From Halomarina ordinaria (GTDB taxonomy: Archaea > Halobacteriota > Halobacteria > Halobacteriales > Haloarculaceae): DNA of 64,000 bases. A model generated the notes under the pieces. The model ran no database searches. It saw only the letters and a program-made list of their open reading frames with translations, and was not told the origin of the DNA. How positions within the stretch are numbered: the first letter of the stretch is position 1; every line of letters begins with the position of its first letter. Made by a program: the position numbers and the translations under genes. Positions 44,199 through 52,725 of this stretch are shown here, piece by piece. The DNA lies in NCBI RefSeq assembly GCF_030553305.1, contig NZ_JARRAH010000001.1, positions 806,001 to 870,000 of the forward strand, in the 5' to 3' direction.

Positions 44199-45401
44199 TT
44201 ACTGGACGCCCTCCGTCACCGGTTCCGGTCGGCGGACGCCGACCTCGCGGGCGAAGCGCTCGAAGGTGTCGTCGGTGACGCGCTCCTTGGCGGCCCCGTG
44301 GTCCTTCACCCGGCGGGTGACCGCGCGTACCTCCTCGTCGGTCGGCTCGAAGCCGGCGTCGGCGAGGCGCTCGCGGACCGAGTGGGTCCCCGTGTGCTTG
44401 CCCATCACCAGTTCGCGCTCGGCGCCGACCATCTCGGGGGTCATCACGCCCGGCTCGAACGTCGCCGAGTTCTCGATGACGCCCGCGGCGTGGATGCCCG
44501 ACTCGTGGGCGAAGGCGTTGCGGCCGACGACCGGCTTGTTCGCCGGAATCTCCATCGCGCTGGTGCGCTCGACCAGGTCCGCCAGCGCGCGAATCTGGGT
44601 CGTGTCGATGCCGGTGTCGACGTCGTAGAGGCTCTCCAGGGCCATCACCACCTCCTCGTAGGCGGCGTTGCCGGCCCGCTCGCCGATGCCGTTGACGCTC
44701 ACCTGCGCGCTCGCGGCGCCGGCTTCCATCCCGGCGATGGCGTTCGCCGTCGCCAGCCCGAAGTCGTCGTGGGTGTGGACGTCTATCTTCGCGTCCGTGT
44801 GCGCGTCGATGGTGGCGATGAGGTCGGCGAAGCGCGTCGGCGTCGCGACCCCGCAGGTGTCGGGGACGTTGATCCAGTCGACGCCAGCCTCGGAGACGGC
44901 CTCGACCACCTCGACGAGGAACTCGCCGTCGGTGCGCGTGGCGTCCATCGGGGAGAACATCACGTCGATGCCCGCCTCGCGGACGCGCTCGATGGAGCGA
45001 ATCGACCGCTCGACGGCCTCCTCACGCGAGGCGTGCATGGAGTCCTCGAGCTGGACGTCGCTCGTGCTGACGAAGACGTGGACCATGTCCACGTCGGCGT
45101 CGATGGCGGCCTCGACGTCCGCGTCGACGACGCGCGCCAGCCCGCAGACCGTCGCCGTCGTGTCGGCGGCGATGTCGCGGACGGCGGCGAACTCCGCGTC
45201 GGAGTTCACCGGGAACCCCGCCTCGATGACGTGGGTGCCCATCGCGTCCAGACGCGCGGCTATCTCCCGCTTGTCGTCGTACGAGAACGACGTTCGTGGC
45301 GACTGCTCGCCGTCGCGCAGCGTAGTATCGAAAATCTGTGCAGTGCTGATCTCGGAGGTGTTACTCAGCGTGCCCTCGAAGAACTCGACCCGCCGGGGCA
45401 T
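44199..45401 (-). CDS. leuA: 2-isopropylmalate synthase (LeuA/CimA family)
   Basis: A 400-residue homolog of isopropylmalate, citramalate and homocitrate synthases, using acetyl-CoA. It has [20 protein letters not shown], metal-binding [20 protein letters not shown], and [20 protein letters not shown]. The C-terminal regulatory domain of classical LeuA is absent (length 400), as in many archaeal members; the leu cluster context favours isopropylmalate synthase, but citramalate synthase cannot be excluded. ATG 45401 is preceded by a GGAGG site. A second ATG 28 bases upstream in another frame sits at the predicted transcript start. Confidence 0.88.
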   Translation of the reverse strand: MPRRVEFFEGTLSNTSEISTAQIFDTTLRDGEQSPRTSFSYDDKREIAARLDAMGTHVIEAGFPVNSDAEFAAVRDIAADTTATVCGLARVVDADVEAAIDADVDMVHVFVSTSDVQLEDSMHASREEAVERSIRSIERVREAGIDVMFSPMDATRTDGEFLVEVVEAVSEAGVDWINVPDTCGVATPTRFADLIATIDAHTDAKIDVHTHDDFGLATANAIAGMEAGAASAQVSVNGIGERAGNAAYEEVVMALESLYDVDTGIDTTQIRALADLVERTSAMEIPANKPVVGRNAFAHESGIHAAGVIENSATFEPGVMTPEMVGAERELVMGKHTGTHSVRERLADAGFEPTDEEVRAVTRRVKDHGAAKERVTDDTFERFAREVGVRRPEPVTEGVQ

Positions 45402-45429
45402 CCGACGTGTCCTCCGTAATGTTGGACAT
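45361..45429 (-). CDS. 22-codon ORF overlapping the leuA start in another frame
   Basis: ATG 45429 opens 22 codons ([16 protein letters not shown]...) ending TAA at 45361, overlapping the leuA 5' end by 41 bases. The minus-strand TATA element CTTTAATA (45456-45463) puts the transcript start about 4 bases before this ATG. Either it is an upstream ORF affecting leuA, or it is the original leuA N-terminus put out of frame by one inserted base in the GCCCCGG run near 45397. The second reading would give an ordinary acidic halophilic N-terminus. Confidence 0.45.
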   Translation of the reverse strand: MSNITEDTSDAPAGRVLRGHAE

Positions 45430-45455
45430 TGTAACTCACCCAAGCGACGGGAGGG

Positions 45456-45463
45456 TATTAAAG
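45456..45463 (-). promoter_or_regulatory. TATA box of leuA
   Basis: CTTTAATA on the minus strand, 59 bases before the leuA ATG at 45401 and 31 bases before the ATG at 45429. Confidence 0.55.
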
Positions 45464-45587
45464 GTATCTCCGCGGGTCATATTCGCTCCTACCGCCGAGC
45501 GGTGTCACGGCCCCGCGACCTGAGCGACGGCGTTCGCCCGTTCGCCTCGCCGCCTCGACTTCCAGCAATTCCTGACTCGGGGTGGGC

Positions 45588-45595
45588 GTTTATGC
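45588..45595 (+). promoter_or_regulatory. TATA box of ilvD
   Basis: GTTTATGC is centred about 28 bases before ATG 45619, fitting a leaderless transcript. It lies in the loop of a short GGGC/GCCC inverted repeat. The remaining leuA-ilvD divergent gap (45464-45587) shows no other feature. Confidence 0.5.
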
Positions 45596-45618
45596 CCCCG
45601 CGGACGGTTTCGAGTGGT

Positions 45619-47370
45619 ATGAGCCAGCAGCAGCCACGTGACGAGGACCGCGAGGCACCGGGGAAGCCGGAGAAGCCGGCGGGCCTGCGGAGCCGCGAAG
45701 TGACCGAGGGGCCGGAGCGCGCCCCCCACCGGTCGATGTTTCGGGCGATGGGGTTCGACGACGAGGACCTCGCCTCCCCGATGGTCGGCGTCGCCAACCC
45801 CGCCGCGGACATCACGCCGTGTAACGTCCACCTCGACGACGTGGCCCAGTCGGCCATCGACGGTATCGACGGCGCGGGCGGGATGCCCATCGAGTTCGGC
45901 ACCATCACCATCTCCGACGCCATCTCGATGGGGACCGAGGGGATGAAGGCGAGCCTCATCTCGCGGGAACTCATCGCCGACTCGGTGGAACTGGTCGCCT
46001 TCGGCGAGCGCATGGACGCGCTCGTCACCGTCGCCGGCTGCGACAAGAACCTCCCCGGCATGATGATGGCCGCCATCCGCACCGACCTGCCGAGCGTCTT
46101 CCTCTACGGCGGGTCCATCCTCCCCGGCGAGCACGAGGGCCGCGAGGTCACCGTCCAGAACGTCTTCGAGGGCGTCGGCGCCTACGCGCAGGGCGACATG
46201 AGCGAGGAGGAACTCGACGACCTGGAGCGCAGCGCCTGTCCAGGCGCCGGCTCCTGCGGCGGGATGTTCACCGCGAACACGATGGCCTCCATCAGCGAGG
46301 CGCTCGGCCTCGCCCCCCTCGGTAGCGCCTCCCCCACCGCCGAGAGCGAGGGGCGCGCCGCCGTCGCCCGCCGTGCGGGCGAACTCGCCCTCGACGCCAT
46401 CGAGAACGACCGCAAGCCCTCCGACATCCTCTCCCGGGAGTCGTTCGAGAACGCCATCGCGCTCCAGGTGGCGATGGGCGGGTCGACCAACGCCGTCCTC
46501 CACCTGCTCGCGCTGGCCGCGGAGGCGGACGTCGACCTGACCATCGACGACTTCGACGACATCGCGCGTCGGACACCCAAAGTCGCGAACCTCCAGCCCG
46601 GTGGCACCCGCGTCATGAAGGACCTCCACGACGTCGGCGGCGTCCCCGTCGTCGTCCGTCGTCTGCTCGAGGCGGGGCTGTTCCACGGCGACGCCATGAC
46701 CGTGACCGGGCGCACCGTCGCCGAGGAACTGGCCGAACTCGACCTGCCGGCCGACGAGGACATCGAGGCGGACTTCCTCGCACCCGTGTCCGACCCGTTC
46801 GCGGAGGAGGGGGCAATCAAAATCCTGAAGGGGAACCTCGCGCCCGACGGCGCCGTGCTGAAGGCCACCCAGAAGGACGCCCTGCAACACGAGGGCCCCG
46901 CCCGCGTGTTCGAGGGCGAGGAGGACGCGATGCGCTACGTCCAGGAGGGACACATCGAGGCGGGCGACGTCATCGTCATCCGTAACGAGGGGCCGCAGGG
47001 CGGCCCGGGGATGCGCGAGATGCTCGGCGTCACCGCCGCCGTCGTCGGCCAGGGTCACGAGGACGACGTCGCGCTCATCACCGACGGCCGGTTCTCCGGG
47101 GCGACCCGGGGGCCGATGATCGGACACGCCGCCCCCGAGGCGTTCGTCGGCGGCCCCCTCGCCGCGCTCGAGGACGGCGACACCGTCCGCATCGACGTCC
47201 CCGAACGCGTCATCGACGTGGACCTCTCCGAGGAGGAACTCGAGGACCGACTCGCCGACTGGGAGCAACCCGACCCGGCCTACGACTCGGGCGTGCTCGC
47301 GAAGTACGGCCTCGCGTTCGACTCGGCGGCCAACGGCGCGGTGACGAACCCCGGCGTGAAACGCGACTAG
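45619..47370 (+). CDS. ilvD: Dihydroxy-acid dehydratase
   Basis: A 583-residue iron-sulfur dehydratase, third enzyme of valine and isoleucine synthesis. [39 protein letters not shown], and the third-cysteine segment [20 protein letters not shown] show the cluster cysteines; [15 protein letters not shown] and [13 protein letters not shown] are also conserved. The first 35 residues are a polar halophilic leader. Divergent from leuA; the gene has its own leaderless promoter. Confidence 0.96.
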   Translation: MSQQQPRDEDREAPGKPEKPAGLRSREVTEGPERAPHRSMFRAMGFDDEDLASPMVGVANPAADITPCNVHLDDVAQSAIDGIDGAGGMPIEFGTITISDAISMGTEGMKASLISRELIADSVELVAFGERMDALVTVAGCDKNLPGMMMAAIRTDLPSVFLYGGSILPGEHEGREVTVQNVFEGVGAYAQGDMSEEELDDLERSACPGAGSCGGMFTANTMASISEALGLAPLGSASPTAESEGRAAVARRAGELALDAIENDRKPSDILSRESFENAIALQVAMGGSTNAVLHLLALAAEADVDLTIDDFDDIARRTPKVANLQPGGTRVMKDLHDVGGVPVVVRRLLEAGLFHGDAMTVTGRTVAEELAELDLPADEDIEADFLAPVSDPFAEEGAIKILKGNLAPDGAVLKATQKDALQHEGPARVFEGEEDAMRYVQEGHIEAGDVIVIRNEGPQGGPGMREMLGVTAAVVGQGHEDDVALITDGRFSGATRGPMIGHAAPEAFVGGPLAALEDGDTVRIDVPERVIDVDLSEEELEDRLADWEQPDPAYDSGVLAKYGLAFDSAANGAVTNPGVKRD

Positions 47371-47602
47371 CGGCGTCACCCACGTACTCACTAACTCGTT
47401 CGAATCGGGAGCGCGACCACGGCCCGTCGAACCGGAAACGGGCCCGACCGTGCGTCCGACCCGTACTGACCGCCCGAGCGACACGCCCATCGGTGGACGA
47501 GTGCGGAACATGTGCGACATAATCTGACTTTTGCGCCTTTTTCAGGTCTAGAATAGCTGATTTTGCAGAAAGTACTTGTACTCTCGAGAGGTTCTGTCGA
47601 AT

Positions 47603-47845
47603 ATGTCCGGAATGACCTTCCCGACGCGAAAACTGTCCCCTGTCATCGCCGCGTTCTGGATATACGTCGGAATCTGTGGGGCAATCGCGCTCGGAACGAC
47701 CGAACTGGGTGTCTCCAGCGGCGGGGCGTTTCTGGTGTTCCTCGTCGCCGGCGCAGTCCTGCTGAAACCGTTCCTCTCGCTCTCGCGACGGGTCCTGCCG
47801 AGACTCCCTCACGAGCCCGATGGGCGAGTAGAGGAGGCGGAGTGA
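47603..47845 (+). CDS. Small two-span membrane protein, hypothetical
   Basis: An 80-residue protein with two spans (AAFWIYVGICGAIALGTTEL and GAFLVFLVAGAVLLKPFLSL) and an acidic C-terminal tail. ATG 47603 gives MSGMTFPTRKLS; an upstream in-frame ATG would add nine residues. The 230 bases upstream include two inverted repeats (AGTAC/GTACT at 47571-47582 and palindrome CTCTCGAGAG at 47581-47590). No family was recognised. Confidence 0.65.
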   Translation: MSGMTFPTRKLSPVIAAFWIYVGICGAIALGTTELGVSSGGAFLVFLVAGAVLLKPFLSLSRRVLPRLPHEPDGRVEEAE

Positions 47846-48003
47846 GGGCCCAGTGGACCGACGCGTCCACGTGCGACTACCGGTCAGTGTCCCGCGGTGC
47901 CCCAACTGACGACCCACAGACCGCTCCTGTTCCCGGCGGCCGAGCGACGCGAGGCCGCCCGCGTCGAACCCCCGATAGGGGGTGAGACGCGGTTTGGGTC
48001 CAG

Positions 48004-48047
48004 CTTTTACCAGCGAGGCGCGCTTCGCGCGCCGAGCGCAGTAAAAG
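48004..48047. repeat. 44-bp imperfect palindrome, candidate dispersed repeat
   Basis: CTTTTAC (48004-48010) and GTAAAAG (48041-48047) bracket an inner GGCGCG/CGCGCC hairpin with a TTC-containing loop (48017-48033), joined by CAGCGA and GAGCGCA spacers. Such GTAAAAG-bounded palindromes in an intergenic gap look like a haloarchaeal interspersed element. A second hairpin, ACCCCC/GGGGGT, lies about 30 bases upstream. Only one copy was noticed in the window. The rest of the 47846-48086 gap has no gene. Confidence 0.5.
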
Positions 48048-48086
48048 GTGGGAGGAGATATGTAGCCCGCCCCCACAAGACCCGGT

Positions 48087-48380
48087 ATGGCCGACTTCGA
48101 CCTCGACCTGCAGGCGGTCGAGCGCGAGATTGACGAGGCCGCCGAGGCGGGTGACCGCGTCGTCCTCGGCGTGCTCGACGGGACGACGGCGCCGGACGAG
48201 TGGACGCGACTGGTCCGGGAGGGCGTGGTCCTCGTCCTCGCCGTCGAGGGCGACGTGAACGAGTTGGCGTCGGGGTTCGCCCGCGAGGTCCGGGACGTCG
48301 GCGGCCACCTCGTCCACTTCCGGTCGTTCCTCGTCGTCACCCCCGAGGGGGTCCACATCGACACCGACCGACTGGCCTGA
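48087..48380 (+). CDS. DUF5779 family haloarchaeal protein
   Basis: A 97-residue soluble acidic protein (MADFDLDLQAVEREIDEAAE, then VVLGVLDGTTAPDEWTRLVR and DVGGHLVHFRSFLVVTPEG). It matches the small DUF5779 family known only in haloarchaea; no function is established. It ends against the stop of the convergent VOC gene with no spacer. Confidence 0.78.
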   Translation: MADFDLDLQAVEREIDEAAEAGDRVVLGVLDGTTAPDEWTRLVREGVVLVLAVEGDVNELASGFAREVRDVGGHLVHFRSFLVVTPEGVHIDTDRLA

Positions 48381-49067
48381 CTACTCGAGCAGCGTCACGT
48401 AGTGGCCGTCCGGGTCGCACACCCGGACGCGTTCGCCGTCGAGCGGCGCGACCGAGCGCGCCCGCCCCTCGACGCGCGCCGCGGCCGCCGCCGGGTCGTC
48501 GGCACCCACGCCGACGTCGACGTGGACGCCGCCGCGCGCGTCCGCGAGGCCGAGGTGCGGTTCCCACAGTTCGAGGTCGAACCGGCCGGTGGTGAGTCGG
48601 ACGCGTTTTCGTTCCTCACCGCGGTTCGTGACGTCCATCCCGAGGTCGGTGTAGAACGCCTCCGCCCGGTCGAGGTCCTCGACCTCGAGGACGACCTCGA
48701 AGACGCCCGAGAGCGCGCCCGCTCCCTCGCCGCGCTGGCCGATCTCGACGCAGTTCCCCTCCACGTCGTAGAAGTAGAGCGAGCGGGCGCTCCCGAAGCG
48801 GTGTTCGACGAGGTCGAAGGTGTCGGCGAGTCGGTCCCACCACTCCTCGTAGCGGTCGGGGGGCGTCGCGAGCGCGTAGTGGACGTGGAGGCCGCCGCGC
48901 GGGACGCCCGAGGGGGCACGGAGCACGAGGTCGGTCCCGCCGGTGTCGAGGACGGCTTCCGACTCGCGGCGGGTCGTCGGCGAGAGGTCGAGGTGGCGCT
49001 CGTAGAACGCCACCGCGCGGTCGAGGTACTTGACTTCGAGCGCCAGCCAACGCAGCGACGAGAGCAT
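48381..49067 (-). CDS. Two-domain VOC (glyoxalase/dioxygenase superfamily) protein
   Basis: A 228-residue protein with two vicinal-oxygen-chelate domains in tandem: LRWLALEVKYLDRAVAFYER to YFYDVEGNCVEIGQ, and VFEVVLEVEDLDRAEAFYTD to VRVCDPDGHYVTLLE. The repeated AFY and CDP/DVEG motifs mark each half. Metal ligands such as His and Glu are plausible (LHVHYAL, CVEIG), but the reaction is unknown. A minus-strand TATA GGGTTTATG lies 27 bases before the ATG. Confidence 0.82.
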   Translation of the reverse strand: MLSSLRWLALEVKYLDRAVAFYERHLDLSPTTRRESEAVLDTGGTDLVLRAPSGVPRGGLHVHYALATPPDRYEEWWDRLADTFDLVEHRFGSARSLYFYDVEGNCVEIGQRGEGAGALSGVFEVVLEVEDLDRAEAFYTDLGMDVTNRGEERKRVRLTTGRFDLELWEPHLGLADARGGVHVDVGVGADDPAAAAARVEGRARSVAPLDGERVRVCDPDGHYVTLLE

Positions 49068-49170
49068 GGGGGCGGTTCGAGCGCGGGACGCATAAACCCG
49101 CGACGCGCCGGAACCGGCGAGCGCGCCCCGGTTGCCACGGTTTATGTCCCGCGCGGCCGAACCGTCGGGT

Positions 49171-49851
49171 ATGCCGATGAAAGGCTCCGGACGGACGAGC
49201 CTGCGCGAGATCGACCGCTTCGACGGGGGGGTGGGCTGGCTCGCCTACCCTGACGAGCGGATGGAGCGGGCGAGTCACGCCCTCGTCGAGGACGGGGGCG
49301 TGTGGCTCGTCGACCCGGTCAAGGCGCGGGGGCTCGACGACCTGCTCTCGGACCTCGGGACCGTCCGCGGGGTCGTCGTCCTGCTCGACAGGCACCTGCG
49401 GGACGCGGCGGCGCTGGCGCGCGAGTACGGCGTCGCGGTCCACCGCCCGTCGTGGATGTCGTCCGTCGACGACGACCTCGACGCGCCGGTCGACGACCTG
49501 GAGGACACCCTCGACGAGACGGGCTACGGCGTCCACAAACTGCTCGACCGGCCCCCGGTCTGGCGCGAGGCGTACCTCTACAACGAGGAGACGGGGACGC
49601 TCGTCGTCCCCGAGGCACTCGGTACCTCCACGTACTTCCGGACGGGCGTCGAGCGCATCGGCGTCCACCCCATGCTCCGGCCGTTCCCACCCACCGACCT
49701 GCTCGACCTGGACGTCGAGCGGGTGCTCGTCGGGCACGGCGAGGGGGTCCACGACGACGCGACACGGGCGGTCCGTGACGCCGTGCGGAACAGCAGACGG
49801 CGGACGCCGGCGCTCTACCTCAAGACGCTCCGGGAATTCGTCCTCGGGTAG
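49171..49851 (+). CDS. Metallo-beta-lactamase-like protein lacking the metal motif
   Basis: A 226-residue protein with the layout of an MBL-fold hydrolase (SHALVEDGGVWLVDPVKARG, GVVVLLDRHLRDAAALAREY, GVHPMLRPFPPTDLLD, RVLVGHGEGVHDDATRAV), but the HxHxDH motif is reduced to DRHLRDA. It is therefore either a degenerate, non-hydrolytic member or a different fold. ATG 49171 fits TATA TTTATGT at 49141-49147; an in-frame ATG at 49144 would overlap the TATA box. Confidence 0.7.
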   Translation: MPMKGSGRTSLREIDRFDGGVGWLAYPDERMERASHALVEDGGVWLVDPVKARGLDDLLSDLGTVRGVVVLLDRHLRDAAALAREYGVAVHRPSWMSSVDDDLDAPVDDLEDTLDETGYGVHKLLDRPPVWREAYLYNEETGTLVVPEALGTSTYFRTGVERIGVHPMLRPFPPTDLLDLDVERVLVGHGEGVHDDATRAVRDAVRNSRRRTPALYLKTLREFVLG

Positions 49852-49862
49852 AGTGGCGAAGG

Positions 49863-49871
49863 GGTTTTTAC
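49863..49871 (+). promoter_or_regulatory. TATA box of the CHAT gene
   Basis: GGTTTTTAC preceded by a BRE-like GCGAAG; predicted start at about 49895-49899, on or next to the ATG of a 12-codon ORF. Confidence 0.55.
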
Positions 49872-49898
49872 CTGTCGGCCGATTCTACATATCCAACC

Positions 49899-49937
49899 AT
49901 GAGTATCGCGGCGGTCGGACGCGGAGGGTCGGCGTGA
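49899..49937 (+). CDS. 12-codon ORF at the predicted transcript start of the CHAT gene
   Basis: ATG 49899 reads MSIAAVGRGGSA and stops at TGA 49935-49937, overlapping the GTG start of the CHAT gene (GTGA). It is in another frame from that gene. A GGAGG site at 49923-49927 lies within it, 6 bases before the GTG. It may couple translation of the CHAT gene to initiation at the leaderless 5' end. Peptide function is not implied. Confidence 0.4.
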   Translation: MSIAAVGRGGSA

Positions 49938-52030
49938 CGTTCGTCACCGTCGAACCCGACGAGGCTTCCGGGGTCGTCGTCGTCGACCGCATCGAGCGGC
50001 GACGGTGCCGGCTCCGGACGGCCGGGGCGGTCGACCCGCGGGCGTGCCCCGCCGAGCGCCTGCCCCTGCCGGTCGACGCGGCGGCGACGGTGACGACGCG
50101 CGAACTCACCCTCGGCCAGAGCGTCGACACGTACGTCAGGGACACGGACGGTGCGCTCGTCTTCCCGGTGGCACACTTCGAGGAGCGACGCCTCCCCGCG
50201 GGGGAAGTGGTCGTCGAACTGAACGCCTCCATCAAGTGCTACCTGTCCCTCCGTGGGCCGGGGACGGTGACCGTCGGGGCGGGCGAGACGACGGTCCGAC
50301 TGGAGCACGAGGGCGAGGTGGTCGTCGGCGCGCGCTCGTACCACGAGCGTCCCGCGGCGACGGTGACGACGACGGCCGACCCCGACGACGTCTTCGCCGC
50401 GCTCTCGACGCTCGGGTCGGCGCTGAAGACGACCACCTGCGAGCGCTCGTTCCCGACGCTGCGCGGCCACCCGCCGGCCATCGAACTCGGCGAGGCGTTG
50501 TCGATTCCCGACGGGCTCGAACCGCCCGACACCGGCGTGACGCTCGAACTCCCGCCGACGCTCGAGGCCGGCCTCGTCGCCGCACCCCTCGCGTACTACC
50601 TCGGTGCGCGTGTCGAGGTCGGCGACGCGCACGCCCCGCGCATCCGGACCGAGACCGGCTTCAGCTACCCGCTCGACGGACCCGACGGCTACGAACGGAC
50701 CGTCGAGCGCGTCCTCAGGCACGTCTTCCTGCTCGACTGTCTCGTCCGGACCGAGGGGTTCTACCCCGTCGACCTGGCCGAGCGCCGGACGCTCGAAGGG
50801 CGTGCGTCCCTCGACCTCGAATTCGCGGCGCTGTACGACGCGCCGCTCGCCGAGCAGCTCGAGGCGTACCTCGCCGTCCCCTTTGAAGCGCTCGACGCGG
50901 TCGCCCCGACGTGGAAGCAGACCGCGCACGTCGAGGCCGTGCCCGCCAGCCTGGAGACCTTGCCGTTCCTCGTCGCGGACCTCGCCGTCGTCCGCACGCC
51001 GGCGGGTCACACGCCCGTCGCGGGCGCCGCGAACACGGAGTCGCTCGAGGCGTTCATGCGCGGTGCGGCGACGCGTGGCGCGTCCACGCACGGGCCGGTT
51101 CGCGCGACCGAGACGGCCACGTCGACCCCGGACCTCGTCCGGCCCGCGCCGACGGACTCGCTCGAATCGGTCTGGGTCGGTCCCGAGGCGCCCGTCGGTG
51201 CGAGCAAGGCCTCCGTGGCGGCCTTCCGGAACCGACTCGACCAGCAGCCGAAGGAGGGTGACATCCGCGTCGCGGTCGTCTGTAACGACGAGACGATGCT
51301 CGAGGAACACGCCGGCGCGCGGGGTGCCTACGGCGCGCGCGACGACCTCCCCTACGCCGTCTCGCTCTACCGCGACCTGACGACCGACCGCCTGCGCCTG
51401 CTCCTCGAATCGGACGTCGACTACTTCCACTACATCGGTCACATCGACGACGATGGGTTCCGGTGTGCGGACGGCTACCTCGACGCCACGACCGTCGACT
51501 CGGTCGGCGTCGACGCCTTCTTCCTCAACGCCTGTTCGTCCTACCGACAGGGGATGGCGCTCATCGAGGCGGGCGCCATCGGCGGTGTCGCCACGCTCGA
51601 CCCGGTGGTCAGCACCGGCGCGACGACGGTCGGCCGGACGATGGCCCGGCTCCTGAACGGCGGGTTCACCCTCCGGGCCGCCCTCGCCGTCGCCCGCGAG
51701 GAGAGCATGGTCGGGGGACAGTACCTCGTCGTCGGCGACGGGAACGTCGACATCGCCCAGCCGGAGAGCGGCGTCCCGATGGTCTGTGAGGTCGAGTCGG
51801 TCGGCGACCGCTACGAGATGACCGTCAGGACCTTTCCGACGGACTCGATGGGCATGGGGACGCTGTTCTCGCTCGCGCTCCCGGGGTACGAGACGCGTTC
51901 GCTCGTCCCGAACAGTACGCCGACGTTCTCGCTCACGAGGAAGGAGTTCGAGTGGTACCTCGCACTCGACGATGCGCCGGTGCGAATCGATGGAGAATTG
52001 ACGTTCAGTTCTGACTTTCTCGAAGACTAA
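49934..52030 (+). CDS. CHAT-domain cysteine protease-like protein
   Basis: A 698-residue protein from GTG 49934 with a Shine-Dalgarno site upstream. The first about 480 residues form a haloarchaeal-specific all-beta and helical region. The C-terminal CHAT domain (caspase/separase-like) has the catalytic His503 in FHYIGHIDDDGF and Cys534 in FFLNACSSYRQGM, then GAIGGVATLDPVVS and a C-terminal beta-rich extension. CHAT proteases cleave specific partner proteins in several immune or cell-death systems. The convergent neighbour encodes a 44-residue single-span protein. A longer open frame from 49775 runs through the promoter and is not used. Confidence 0.85.
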   Translation: MTFVTVEPDEASGVVVVDRIERRRCRLRTAGAVDPRACPAERLPLPVDAAATVTTRELTLGQSVDTYVRDTDGALVFPVAHFEERRLPAGEVVVELNASIKCYLSLRGPGTVTVGAGETTVRLEHEGEVVVGARSYHERPAATVTTTADPDDVFAALSTLGSALKTTTCERSFPTLRGHPPAIELGEALSIPDGLEPPDTGVTLELPPTLEAGLVAAPLAYYLGARVEVGDAHAPRIRTETGFSYPLDGPDGYERTVERVLRHVFLLDCLVRTEGFYPVDLAERRTLEGRASLDLEFAALYDAPLAEQLEAYLAVPFEALDAVAPTWKQTAHVEAVPASLETLPFLVADLAVVRTPAGHTPVAGAANTESLEAFMRGAATRGASTHGPVRATETATSTPDLVRPAPTDSLESVWVGPEAPVGASKASVAAFRNRLDQQPKEGDIRVAVVCNDETMLEEHAGARGAYGARDDLPYAVSLYRDLTTDRLRLLLESDVDYFHYIGHIDDDGFRCADGYLDATTVDSVGVDAFFLNACSSYRQGMALIEAGAIGGVATLDPVVSTGATTVGRTMARLLNGGFTLRAALAVAREESMVGGQYLVVGDGNVDIAQPESGVPMVCEVESVGDRYEMTVRTFPTDSMGMGTLFSLALPGYETRSLVPNSTPTFSLTRKEFEWYLALDDAPVRIDGELTFSSDFLED

Positions 52031-52034
52031 CTTC

Positions 52035-52169
52035 TTACGGCCCCGGCGTCGCGCCTCCCTTCGCCGCCAGTGCCGACCCCGCCTGCGAGAGCAGCAGCAG
52101 GGCGGAGAACAGGACGCCGGTCATCTTCGGGTGCTCAGCCAGGTACGCCGCGATTGCGTTGTCGGACAT
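52035..52169 (-). CDS. 44-residue single-span membrane protein (DUF7503-like), CHAT neighbour
   Basis: A tiny gene: ATG 52169, TAA 52035-52037. The protein begins MSDNAIAAYLAEHPKMTGVL, has one hydrophobic span around residues 18-31 (VLFSALLLLSQAG) and ends AAKGGATPGP. It resembles the very short haloarchaeal DUF7503 proteins commonly found beside CHAT genes. A minus-strand TATA AATTTAAGTTT is centred 29 bases before the ATG, giving a leaderless start. It converges on the CHAT gene with four bases between stops. Confidence 0.8.
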   Translation of the reverse strand: MSDNAIAAYLAEHPKMTGVLFSALLLLSQAGSALAAKGGATPGP

Positions 52170-52300
52170 TACAGATTTTCCTTGTCGCGCTGAAACTTAA
52201 ATTTTTTGTCAATTTCGTCGGAATGTTAATACATTCAATTTAGATAGACGTACTCCGACAATTGGCAGACAACGAGGAATTTCGTTCGCGTGACTTAATG
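52170..52300. promoter_or_regulatory. AT-rich divergent promoter region
   Basis: This is the most AT-rich stretch of the window. It holds the minus-strand TATA of the 44-residue gene (52193-52203) and the plus-strand TATA GACTTAAT (52292-52299) 29 bases before GTG 52324. No other ORF is seen. The base composition, unlike its surroundings, may indicate acquired DNA around the CHAT module or simply promoter density. Confidence 0.5.
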
Positions 52301-52323
52301 TCTCTGGCCGACAACCGTGTACC

Positions 52324-52725
52324 GTGCTCTACATCACGGCGGGGCTGGTCGAGGGGTTGCTCGCGCTAGCCGACGAGCGCGACCCCGAGGGGGTCACCAT
52401 CGGCCTCCTGACGACCGAGGCGGGCGCGCTCGAGGGGTCGGTCGACCTCGACCCCGAGACGCAGGTGTTCACGCACTTCTACCTCCCGGAGTCCGCGGAG
52501 TCGGTGCGCGCGGTCTTCGGCGTCGACCTCGGCACGCCGCGCACTCAGGGGCGGTTCGTCTCGCACCCGGACGGCTACCTCGGGGTGCGGAAGTCCGACG
52601 ACCTCCACGAGGTGGTGTTCGTGGCGGTCCCGCCGTGGGAGCGCGTCGTCCCGTTCGGCCGGGACGGGCGACGGCGCGAACTCGTGGTCCTCGACGCCGT
52701 CCCGCCGACGGAGTCAGTCGCGTAG
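52324..52725 (+). CDS. Haloarchaeal hypothetical protein
   Basis: A 133-residue protein from GTG 52324 (MLYITAGLVEGLLALADERD). Segments such as TIGLLTTEAGALEGSVDLDP, QVFTHFYLPESAESVRAVFG and FVSHPDGYLGVRKSDDLHEV show an alpha/beta soluble protein, possibly related to the JAB/MPN-type metalloprotease fold, but its metal ligands cannot be assigned. It converges on a ribbon-helix-helix gene, overlapping by 12 bases. Confidence 0.72.
   Translation: MLYITAGLVEGLLALADERDPEGVTIGLLTTEAGALEGSVDLDPETQVFTHFYLPESAESVRAVFGVDLGTPRTQGRFVSHPDGYLGVRKSDDLHEVVFVAVPPWERVVPFGRDGRRRELVVLDAVPPTESVA

Noticed and set aside
49775-49933. N-terminal extension of the CHAT protein from an upstream ATG
   Set aside because: It would run through the end of the preceding gene, the TATA box and the Shine-Dalgarno site, and its residues look like non-coding translation.
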